From assembly GCA_017996175.1 (NCBI GenBank), contig JAGOHK010000002.1, forward strand, positions 62,001 to 126,000: a DNA stretch of 64,000 nucleotides. Reading direction: 5' to 3'. Of the stretch, positions 36,757 through 44,856 are shown piece after piece. The first letter of the stretch is position 1. The number at the start of each line of letters is the position of its first letter. This DNA comes from Leptospiraceae bacterium. Lineage in GTDB: Bacteria > Spirochaetota > Leptospiria > Leptospirales > Leptospiraceae. The notes under the pieces are model-generated. The model searched no databases. It was not told where the DNA came from and saw only the letters and a program-made list of their open reading frames with translations. The position numbers and the translations under genes are program-made.

Positions 36757-37623
36757 ATGAAAATTTCAGAAATTTATTCTAAGGCAACTCGTCCCGTTTT
36801 TTCTTTTGAAATTTTTCCTCCCAAAACAACGGAAGGGGATAATAAGCTATTAAACACAATTGCAGATCTAAAGAAATTATCCCCAAGTTTTATTTCTGTT
36901 ACTTATGGCGCAGGTGGTTCAACAAAAGATAAAACTATAGATATTTGTGAAAACATTCAATCTCAATTTCAAATTACAACTATGTGTCATTTTACTTGTG
37001 TGGGAGCAAGTAGTCAGGAAGTTAAGAATACATTGCAAATAATTGAATCTAAAAAAATTGAAAACGTAATTGCTTTGAGAGGAGATCCACCGAAGGAGCA
37101 AGGAGTTTTTATTAAACATCCCAATGGTCTTGCGAATGGAACTGAATTGATTCAGTTTATAAAAAAAGAACAATTTTCGTTTTGTCTAGCAGGCGGCTGT
37201 TACCCTGAGAAACATCCAGACTCCCCTACTCTTGACGATGATATTTTATTTTTGAAAAAAAAAGTAGATGCTGGAGCTGAATTTCTAATAACTCAATTAT
37301 TTTTTTCGAATCAGTTATTCCAAAATTTCCAAAAAAAAGCAAATTCACTTGGAATTAATGTTCCAATCGTTCCGGGGATAATGCCTATTACCTCGTTTAG
37401 TCAAATTGAAAGATTTAAAAGTATGGCTAATTGTGAGATACCAGACGATTTGGTAAATGAATTAAGTCTCTTGAAAGATAAACCGGCAGATTTTTTGACA
37501 AAAAGTATATCGTTTACAATTGCTCAATGTAAAGAACTTTTGAATATGGGAGTTCCCGCAATTCATTTCTATACATTGAATCAATCTAGAGCTACTATAG
37601 AAATTATGAAATCTTTAATATGA
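36757..37623 (+). CDS. metF: 5,10-methylenetetrahydrofolate reductase
   Basis: The protein has 288 residues, typical for bacterial MetF. It makes 5-methyltetrahydrofolate for methionine synthesis with FAD. Visible blocks are FSFEIFPPKTTEGDNKL, SVTYGAGGSTKDKT, HFTCVGAS, NVIALRGDPPKEQG, AGGCYPEKHPDSPTLDDDI, EFLITQLFFSNQLF and VPGIMPITSFSQI. From memory, metF of L. interrogans lies on chromosome II, which is why its place near parA-parB-rep is of interest. Confidence 0.96.
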   Translation: MKISEIYSKATRPVFSFEIFPPKTTEGDNKLLNTIADLKKLSPSFISVTYGAGGSTKDKTIDICENIQSQFQITTMCHFTCVGASSQEVKNTLQIIESKKIENVIALRGDPPKEQGVFIKHPNGLANGTELIQFIKKEQFSFCLAGGCYPEKHPDSPTLDDDILFLKKKVDAGAEFLITQLFFSNQLFQNFQKKANSLGINVPIVPGIMPITSFSQIERFKSMANCEIPDDLVNELSLLKDKPADFLTKSISFTIAQCKELLNMGVPAIHFYTLNQSRATIEIMKSLI

Positions 37624-37635
37624 AAGGAATTTAGA

Positions 37636-38196
37636 ATGTTTAAATTATTGAATACATTATCAATTACAATATTATCTGCATTGCTTATAAATGGATGTTT
37701 GTTTCAAATGAATTCCGATGGCACTACAGCCTTGAATAAAAATGTTACTATTTCCTCTCCTTCTTCAGATAAAACAACTACTGAGGCAAGAAAATCAAAT
37801 TCTACCACTGATAGTGGTTCGGGGAATAATACTAATAACCTCAGTTCGATTGATGATAAAAATTCTAGTTTGTATACAAAAAAGTATTCTGGTAAAGCGA
37901 ATGAACGTTCGCTGGAACTAAAATCTCCTTCTTATATGGAAGCTACATGTAATGAGTCTGTTAAAAAACAAAATGCAACGGCATTAATTGAGTCAATACT
38001 TGCAGATGCAGGATTTGATTTAAAACCAGAAGCAATTTCTAAGTTAAGTGAAAAAATAGCGAAAGAAGAAATAAAAAAATTCGAAGTTTCGGACTGTAAG
38101 CCTACTTCATCTGAAGGAACATTTTCTGAATGTGAATGTACTTTATCATATAGACTAGAGGGCGGAAAACAAAGTTTAATGGAAAAAGCTAAATAA
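37636..38196 (+). CDS. Lipoprotein with Ser/Thr-rich linker
   Basis: The protein has 186 residues. The signal ends at LINGC (Cys 21). A long low-complexity linker rich in Ser, Thr, Asn and Asp (about 27-80) tethers a small C-terminal domain with four Cys (ATCNESV, DCKPTS, CECTL). It begins 12 bases after metF. Function unknown. Confidence 0.75.
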   Translation: MFKLLNTLSITILSALLINGCLFQMNSDGTTALNKNVTISSPSSDKTTTEARKSNSTTDSGSGNNTNNLSSIDDKNSSLYTKKYSGKANERSLELKSPSYMEATCNESVKKQNATALIESILADAGFDLKPEAISKLSEKIAKEEIKKFEVSDCKPTSSEGTFSECECTLSYRLEGGKQSLMEKAK

Positions 38197-38199
38197 TAT

Positions 38200-39543
38200 T
38201 TAGTAAATAGCAAATTTCATCGGTGATTTAATGTAGACTAAACGGATTATTAATAAAATTAAAATGAAAATACTAACGTACATCGAATAATAATCATTGT
38301 GCGCATCATTTTTGTTTTTTAAGAGGATAATCCATGGTATACTCAGTGAAAGCATTCTTGATATATTATCAAATGAAAGCCAGTAACCTTCTTCCCCTAC
38401 TCCCATAACTAACAAAATAAAAAAAAGCGGCATATATACTATTAAATCTCGAATGGTATTTATATTTTTTAAATTTAGAATTAAGACCACGTAAAAAATA
38501 AATATTGGGAATTTTGCTAATTCTCTAAGTAGACTTCTTATATCAGTAAAAGCATTTAACTGTATGCTTTTATAAAAACCGAATAAGGGATAATCTATCA
38601 AATCAATAAAACTAAGTGGATTCGTACCTGGATGAAAATCTATACTATACTTGAATATTTGTGTTATTGTTATATAAGATAGTATTGATAGGAAAACCGG
38701 AATAGCTACTTTTATTTTTTTATCGTATATGCAAATTAGAAAGAATGTAGCTAATAAAATTAATCCAGTCTCTCTTATGAAACTCATAAAAAGCAACATG
38801 AAAAAGAAGAGTATATACCAAACGCCAAAAGAAAATACCCACTCGCTTTTAACAGAGCTATGTTTTTGGCGTTTGGGAATACCAAAATTTTCAGAAAATG
38901 GGAAATTACTTTTGTCGAAGAGTATATAAGAAATATTTTTCTTTTTATAATCCATGGAACTTTCTGTAAATATGTTCACACCTAAATGTTTTATGAAATA
39001 AACGCAAAATATAGAAAAAGAAACAAAAAGAGAATCTGATACTAAAAGTAAGTTTGCATTCAGGGTAATTGGAGAAAATAAATGAAAATAAGCTAAATAT
39101 TTATTTTTCTGAGCTAACATTTTATTTAGAATGAGAAATGAATAAATATGTGAAAAACTTAATATACATAAAGTTATTAATGAGTAATGATTAAACCCCA
39201 AAAATTTGCAGAAAACTCCCGATAATAATGGCAAACCAATACGATTGAATCGTAAATTAAAAGAGTCTAGTATTGGGAATTTTTCAAAGTTAAAGGTAAA
39301 CAGTGATTTTGCGAGGAAGAAAAAAAACTGACCATCATAACCCCCCTCATCATAAATAACAAATCCTGTTTCCATTAAATCAGAATTTAATATGGCAAAA
39401 CCTTTCCATATACCAATCATGGCTGATAGATTATAATTGTATATTTTGACTTTAAAAAAAACCAAGGCAGCGAGTAATAATAAGTATCCACTGATAGGGT
39501 ATACAACTTTTAGTTCATTGATATAATTTCTAAGTAATCTCAT
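38200..39543 (-). CDS. Multi-span membrane protein, GT-C glycosyltransferase-like
   Basis: The protein has 447 residues with about 10-11 membrane helices. After the first helix comes a polar loop YDEGGYDGQFFFFLAK, a pattern with acidic residues at the place where GT-C enzymes (polyprenyl-phosphate sugar-dependent) hold their catalytic Asp. A 40-residue charged cytosolic insert lies at about 200-240. The assignment is by architecture. It stands alone between convergent and divergent neighbours. Confidence 0.65.
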   Translation of the reverse strand: MRLLRNYINELKVVYPISGYLLLLAALVFFKVKIYNYNLSAMIGIWKGFAILNSDLMETGFVIYDEGGYDGQFFFFLAKSLFTFNFEKFPILDSFNLRFNRIGLPLLSGVFCKFLGFNHYSLITLCILSFSHIYSFLILNKMLAQKNKYLAYFHLFSPITLNANLLLVSDSLFVSFSIFCVYFIKHLGVNIFTESSMDYKKKNISYILFDKSNFPFSENFGIPKRQKHSSVKSEWVFSFGVWYILFFFMLLFMSFIRETGLILLATFFLICIYDKKIKVAIPVFLSILSYITITQIFKYSIDFHPGTNPLSFIDLIDYPLFGFYKSIQLNAFTDIRSLLRELAKFPIFIFYVVLILNLKNINTIRDLIVYMPLFFILLVMGVGEEGYWLSFDNISRMLSLSIPWIILLKNKNDAHNDYYSMYVSIFILILLIIRLVYIKSPMKFAIY

Positions 39544-39796
39544 TTTTTATATTTCAATTAATTAGAGCTTATTGTTATACGATTTCGAAATAGCAATTGA
39601 ATCAAAATTATAACTCTTCTCTCTTTAATTTGAAGTGTATTCATCGAAATTGTACAACCCTGCGTTCCTGTAATTCTAGCGATAAACGTGGCAAGTCACA
39701 CTGAGTTAATGGATATAGTTTTATATGCCTAAAAATATACGCAACTAATATTTTAGTTGTTGCAACAACAAGCAGCTATTTAGAATTGGAGATACT

Positions 39797-40564
39797 ATGA
39801 CTTTAATTCTTACAATACAAAATGCGTATGAATATTTAGAGAAGTTAGGACCGGCGAAGTCGATCCAACTCATGAAAAATTTGGGTTATGAAAAAGTTAT
39901 TTCTCTTTCCTCTAAACTAAAAAAAGAAAGGTTAATTTATCTTGCTCAAAAACTTTCAGACGCAAAAATTCTAGAGTTAATTACACAAATTCCAGAAAAG
40001 GAATTAATTCAAATTATTGAAGAAAATTCAGATGAGCAGCTAATCTACTATATCCACAGCTTGTCCATTGACGACTTAAAAAAAATTGCAATATCAATAC
40101 CTCCTTCAGATATAAATAAACTGGCAGGTGGGCTCGGTAAAGAAGGGGCAATTGAGCTACTAAAAAATATTGGAACAGATAAGTCTATAGGTCTTATTAA
40201 ATATATAGGAGCGGATAATCTCGTTAAGCTTATTCGAGACGTAAATATAGAGCATATTATTCCAGTTGTAGGTGTTTTGACATTACCTCAATGCAAAAAA
40301 TGGATTAAAAAAAGAGGGCTAAATGAGATTCCTCAGATTATACATGCAATAGGAGCAGAGAATATTCTGGTATTTATTAATAGTATTGGATTTGAAAAAA
40401 GTCTTGAACTCATGGAATTACTCGGTTTCGAAAAGCTAGTGGAACTAACGCATAAAATATCAAAAATGCACTTCCCTAATTATGTTCTCGAATCGGAAGA
40501 ACATAAATTGATGCATAAAAAAAATAAAAATAAGACGAATGCAAAAATGCAAACAGTGCAGTAA
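39797..40564 (+). CDS. Helical repeat protein (MgtE-N/FliG-like repeats), unknown
   Basis: The protein has 255 residues and GGAG six bases before the ATG. It is built of short helical units with a recurring pattern, e.g. AIELLKNIGTDKSIGLIKYI, GADNLVKLIRDV, GAENILVFINSIGFEKSLEL, GFEKLVELTHKI. The units recall the superhelix of MgtE N-domains or FliG, with no catalytic motif. The C-terminal 35 residues are Lys/His-rich. No signal peptide. A scaffold or protein-binding role is a guess. Confidence 0.7.
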   Translation: MTLILTIQNAYEYLEKLGPAKSIQLMKNLGYEKVISLSSKLKKERLIYLAQKLSDAKILELITQIPEKELIQIIEENSDEQLIYYIHSLSIDDLKKIAISIPPSDINKLAGGLGKEGAIELLKNIGTDKSIGLIKYIGADNLVKLIRDVNIEHIIPVVGVLTLPQCKKWIKKRGLNEIPQIIHAIGAENILVFINSIGFEKSLELMELLGFEKLVELTHKISKMHFPNYVLESEEHKLMHKKNKNKTNAKMQTVQ

Positions 40565-40596
40565 AAACATTAATGTTTTAATGCAATAAATATTTT

Positions 40597-41016
40597 TTAG
40601 TCTATATCAAGAATTGTATCTACATTTTTTAACTGACAAATTAAAGGTGGAAACAAACGACTATTTGGATCACTAGTTTTTACTGGATCGGAAGTTTTTT
40701 TAGTTCGATTTGCCGTTATATTTGGTTGGTCAATTGCAATTGCAGCAAGGAATATTCTTGTGGCGCAACTTTCTACTTCTTGTCTTTTATATATTTTATT
40801 TTCGTCAATTCCAGCAAGGGTTGGTATTAAAAAATCGTAGGCTAATGAAGTGTTACTTCCAGTAGAAATATCATTCACAAACAAAGACGCGAGTCTGTTA
40901 TTTAAAATTTCTTTAGCCTCAATACCTTTTACTCTTGAGGGTTTTAGTAAAAATTTATTTGTGAAAGGGCAATTTATAGTATGAAATATGATAAGTAATA
41001 AGATTATTTTTTTCAT
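40597..41016 (-). CDS. Small lipoprotein following TonB receptor
   Basis: The protein has 139 residues and its ATG lies two bases after the stop of the TonB receptor at 41019-44168. The signal ends at HTINC (Cys 16). A block VESCATRIFLAAIAI resembles IDTCVSTILLVSC in the lipoprotein at 44491-44856 next to the second receptor, so the two may be distant relatives. Function unknown; probably the receptor's surface partner. Confidence 0.78.
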   Translation of the reverse strand: MKKIILLLIIFHTINCPFTNKFLLKPSRVKGIEAKEILNNRLASLFVNDISTGSNTSLAYDFLIPTLAGIDENKIYKRQEVESCATRIFLAAIAIDQPNITANRTKKTSDPVKTSDPNSRLFPPLICQLKNVDTILDID

Positions 41017-41018
41017 AT

Positions 41019-44000
41019 TTAAAACCTGTAACCTAATTTAAAATAAAATTCGCGCCCGAAGCTAAGTAATTGGTGAGGGTCTTGTGTAGGAGATGAAAAA
41101 TTTCCACTTTCTATATCTAGTGGATATAAAACTCTCTGGTTGAAAACATTTTTGGCAGATATTACTAGAATTAAATCATTCCCTAAGTTAGAAGAGAAAG
41201 TTAAGTTAAAGAATTTACTTGCGGGAACTTTCCATATTCTATACCGAGTAATTCCTCCCCCTACTCCAGATCCTAAATAGGATGAAGCATTTTTCGTTTC
41301 AGAATCATTTAAGCCCATTGGTAATTCTCTAAACGTTCCATCGTTATTTAGAGTTTGAGCATTATTTCTAGGTGGATTTTCCATTAAATAAATTTCTGCA
41401 TTATAATAAAATTCTAAACTGATTGTGTAATTATTATTGATGATTGACCTCGATATTGCCGCTTTCCATAATTTCGTAGGAGAATTAAGTGCTTGTGGCT
41501 TTGGTGTAAATAATGTGTTAAGAAATGCGGAATCACTTGGTCGTCTTAGTTGGTAGCTCGTATAACTAGCATTAGCCCGCCACTTATCATCTAATATATA
41601 GGTTGTTGCTATCGAGCCGCCTGTGTTACTCCATTCAGGTGATTGTCCAAAGGCTAATGTCGCAGCGTTAAATGCGTATATTGTGCTACCTGTCATACGA
41701 AAATAATCTAGATTCACAATTAGAGAACCTTTTAAGAATGGTTGGATAATATTAATCTCTTTATTTCTAACTTTTTCCGATTGAGCATTTCCAAGCTCTC
41801 TAGGTAAACGAATTATTTCTTGTGGAGTTACCATTCGAAAAGCTTCGGCATACATTAATTTGACGGTAGTGTCAGTCGATTTGAAGTTTTGTATCAAAGC
41901 AATTCTCGGAGTTTTATCCTCAGCTACAATATCTTTTCTTTGAAATGGTTGTACATATCCTGAAGGTAATCTATTCCCAAATTGATCATTGGCAGGTGTT
42001 GTAAGATTGATTGGATTTCCTGGAGCTACGATCGGTTGATTTCCTCCAGTCGATGGAGTTCTGAGATAAGGATCAGTTAAGGACTCATTTACCATATCTG
42101 TTTCCATGCCATTTTGGTGGCGATAGACGTTGTTTATTTTTTGTGCATCATAACGTAAACCAAATACGAGTGTAGTATCCGTGGCAAATGTGGTTGTAAA
42201 TTGTGTCCATAAACCAAATTGTCGTCCATCATCGGCTATTCCCTGTTGTCTCCTATCGATTAACCCGCTTCTTCCAACATTGACTTGGTAATTTATATAA
42301 TTGACTGATTGCATATTACCACCGGTCATAAATCGAAAAAGTTTTATGATCGAACTTTTGCTTTCGAATTTGAAGGGAGTTGTCTGAAATTCTATTCCTT
42401 CCGTTTTAGCAGTTGACGCATAACGTTTGACAACCCCTCCTCCCATAATCGCCATATAATTTAGATAAGTGGGAGAAGAGAGTCGCGCGGCAGAGTTTGC
42501 TCCATAACTTGCAGGTACACCAGGAGGACTATTTGCACTCGAAAAACCGCCATAGTCTTTGTCACGATAGTCGCTATTGATATTGAGTTGTCTAAAAATT
42601 CGAAAACTGGTTTCATACTTTTCTAAATAGGATGGAGCATAATCTAGCATAACCGCTCCCACTCCCCATATCCTATCATTGCGTGGTGAGCCATATACAG
42701 TGTCGCCACCAAAAGCACCAGCATCGACCTGAGGTGGAATCCAACTAGTTCTTTTGGACATGTAAAATGATTTTAAATTCCAATCACCATATTTGATATC
42801 TAGATTATAATTTGGAAACCACTTTCCATTTTCCGCCATTAATCCAGTGGATGTCCATAATCTCTGACCGGTTTCTACTTGTGCGTTATTTCTTCCGTAT
42901 TCACTAGTGCCTTGGGTTGAATTGGCGGGCGTTGAAAAAAAATCTCTCGCATTTGCTCCAGAATTTCCATTGTAATATCGACTACCTCCCCATGAATCAT
43001 ATCCGGAATGATAAATTCCCTTGCCATCAAATTTTGATACGTCCAGAGAAACGGAAAATTTATCACTGAACTTAGAATAATATAGTCCTCTAGTAGTAAT
43101 GTTTTGTAGAACAGAATCATACTCTGTAATTAATTCCATTTCATTTTTTTTTGTTGGTTTGCGGGTAATGATATTTACCACACCAGTGATTGAGTTATTT
43201 CCATATAATGCAGCACCGGGACCTTTGATTACTTCAATTTTTTCAATGCGCTCCATATCTGTATAAACATCAGAGTAAAATTCTCCAAAGTGAAAATAAT
43301 CGTTTAATTTTTTCCCATCTTGCAGATATAGAACTCTTCGTTCGATTTGGTTATTTACATATAATCCTCTAAAATCAGAACTCCAATTTTGTCCGACCCA
43401 GTGGGTATAAATCTGTGGAACAAAATTTAGTGCTTCTGTTAAATTTCTAAAACCTGATCTACGAATTTGTTCGCGGGTAATAACAGTTACATCCGCTGGC
43501 GCTTCGGATGTTTTTTGAGCAAATTTTGAAACTGAAACCACTATGTCATCTTTTTCTGATAAAAGTTTAAATACATCTTCAGATGCAGCAGCGGTGTCTT
43601 CTTTGGGTAACGGGAATATTATATCTTTTCCGATAGAATTATTTTTTACAAATTCTTCTATATTCTCTAAACGTTCTGATCGTTTGAAGTTAGATTTGAC
43701 TTTAGATGACATTTTAGTTGAAAAATCTTCAATATTTTTATCATCTGTAACCTTCGTCTCTTTAGTATCCAATACAATTCCTTCTAGAGATGATAAATCA
43801 ATTAATTGGTTGTAAGCATCGACTAACACTTCTTTGTCGGGATTATAAATATGCCCGTATAAATTTAGATTTCCATTTTCTTCTCTTTTATAAAATCCAT
43901 CCACGTATAAAAAGGCACCTTCACTTTTACTTTTTGATAAACCTTCTTTTAAATTTTGAGACTCGATTTTTACTATTTCATATTCCATGTTTTGTAGTTT

Positions 44001-44168
44001 AGCGGATAATACGGTGTATATCTTTTCAGAGATAACATTTTCCTTATTGGATTTATAAGGAGCGAAAATCGAAATATATATTTTCTTTTTATTTATTTCT
44101 TGTGACGAGGCAGGAAGTAGAAAAAACAAAAATGCAATTGATATTACTAACTTAATTAGATGTTTCAC
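41019..44168 (-). CDS. TonB-dependent receptor with extra N-terminal periplasmic domain
   Basis: The protein has 1049 residues and a GTG start. A signal peptide (to about 22) is followed by an about 165-residue domain unusual for such receptors (KKIYISIFAPYKSNKENVIS, GAFLYVDGFYKRE, LYGHIYNPDKEVLVDAYNQL). After a linker (EDVFKLLSEKDDIVVSVSKF) comes the plug (APADVTVITREQIRRSG, RIEKIEVIKGPGAALYGNNS, ITGVVNIITRKPT) and a barrel ending FYFKLGYRF. The extra domain is shared with the receptor at 44853-47753. It is not the STN domain of FecA-type receptors. Substrate unknown; a small lipoprotein gene follows. Confidence 0.92.
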   Translation of the reverse strand: MKHLIKLVISIAFLFFLLPASSQEINKKKIYISIFAPYKSNKENVISEKIYTVLSAKLQNMEYEIVKIESQNLKEGLSKSKSEGAFLYVDGFYKREENGNLNLYGHIYNPDKEVLVDAYNQLIDLSSLEGIVLDTKETKVTDDKNIEDFSTKMSSKVKSNFKRSERLENIEEFVKNNSIGKDIIFPLPKEDTAAASEDVFKLLSEKDDIVVSVSKFAQKTSEAPADVTVITREQIRRSGFRNLTEALNFVPQIYTHWVGQNWSSDFRGLYVNNQIERRVLYLQDGKKLNDYFHFGEFYSDVYTDMERIEKIEVIKGPGAALYGNNSITGVVNIITRKPTKKNEMELITEYDSVLQNITTRGLYYSKFSDKFSVSLDVSKFDGKGIYHSGYDSWGGSRYYNGNSGANARDFFSTPANSTQGTSEYGRNNAQVETGQRLWTSTGLMAENGKWFPNYNLDIKYGDWNLKSFYMSKRTSWIPPQVDAGAFGGDTVYGSPRNDRIWGVGAVMLDYAPSYLEKYETSFRIFRQLNINSDYRDKDYGGFSSANSPPGVPASYGANSAARLSSPTYLNYMAIMGGGVVKRYASTAKTEGIEFQTTPFKFESKSSIIKLFRFMTGGNMQSVNYINYQVNVGRSGLIDRRQQGIADDGRQFGLWTQFTTTFATDTTLVFGLRYDAQKINNVYRHQNGMETDMVNESLTDPYLRTPSTGGNQPIVAPGNPINLTTPANDQFGNRLPSGYVQPFQRKDIVAEDKTPRIALIQNFKSTDTTVKLMYAEAFRMVTPQEIIRLPRELGNAQSEKVRNKEINIIQPFLKGSLIVNLDYFRMTGSTIYAFNAATLAFGQSPEWSNTGGSIATTYILDDKWRANASYTSYQLRRPSDSAFLNTLFTPKPQALNSPTKLWKAAISRSIINNNYTISLEFYYNAEIYLMENPPRNNAQTLNNDGTFRELPMGLNDSETKNASSYLGSGVGGGITRYRIWKVPASKFFNLTFSSNLGNDLILVISAKNVFNQRVLYPLDIESGNFSSPTQDPHQLLSFGREFYFKLGYRF

Positions 44169-44490
44169 GTAAATATCCTACCTAGTTATTAATGATTGAG
44201 AAACGTAAATTAAATCGGTTCGACGAATAATTAGTATATTAAACAATTGGATTTACTGGTAAAATCCTGTAATCCGATTAGTATTTATTTTTACTTACTA
44301 ATTATCAATACGAAATGCTGTCAAGAAAATTGAGAAATAATTATAAATATCTATAGCACAATGAATTTTTTTAAATGTATGGCTAAGGAAATCTGAAATA
44401 CATTGTTTTATTTTACTACACTTTAAGAATAATGAACAGGCTTAATAAAATTATTCTTTCCTTTTTTGATTTCATTTTGATAATGAGGAT
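44169..44490. other. Intergenic region upstream of TonB receptor and small lipoprotein
   Basis: The divergent 322-base region is very AT-rich. GGATTTAC-TG-GTAAAATCC (about 44250-44268) is an imperfect dyad that could be an operator for the receptor. No Fur box of canonical form and no cobalamin riboswitch core is visible. TGTTTCACGT at 44161 overlaps the receptor start codon. Confidence 0.45.
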
Positions 44491-44856
44491 ATGATTTTAA
44501 AATATTTTTCTATAATTTTACTTATGTTAGCCGCTCAATTTTGTACTGGAGTTTATTATGGGATTGATGGACCTGATGTTATTTCGCGCGCGGATGCTGT
44601 GGCAAAGATTAATGATGCGTATCTGATAAAATTTGCAACATGCGGATTTGATTCTACCAATGCTAGTATATTAGTTACCAAAATTTCTGTAAGCGATAGA
44701 AAGAACTTGGATGGAGCTTACTACGCTACTAAGGACATTGATACTTGTGTTAGTACTATACTCTTAGTTTCGTGTAAGGATTCTTCCACTGTGTCTTGCA
44801 ATATTTCACCGAAAGATTTTTTTGGTGGTGGTGGGTTGTTACAAGGTGGATTCTAA
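44491..44856 (+). CDS. Small lipoprotein beside second TonB receptor
   Basis: The protein has 121 residues. The signal ends at AAQFC (Cys 18). The mature part has five Cys (FATCGFD, DTCVST, VSCKDSSTVSCN) and a Gly-rich end (FFGGGGLLQGGF). It is convergent with the receptor at 44853-47753 and overlaps its stop by 4 bases. The IDTCVSTILLVSC block resembles one in the 40597 lipoprotein. It is transcribed opposite to both receptors, so coupling is by neighbourhood only. Confidence 0.7.
   Translation: MILKYFSIILLMLAAQFCTGVYYGIDGPDVISRADAVAKINDAYLIKFATCGFDSTNASILVTKISVSDRKNLDGAYYATKDIDTCVSTILLVSCKDSSTVSCNISPKDFFGGGGLLQGGF

Noticed and set aside
44161-44176. TGTTTCACGTAAATAT resembling a parS half-site
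   Set aside because: Only about 12 of 16 positions match the consensus and it overlaps the GTG start codon of a receptor gene, so it is most likely coding coincidence.
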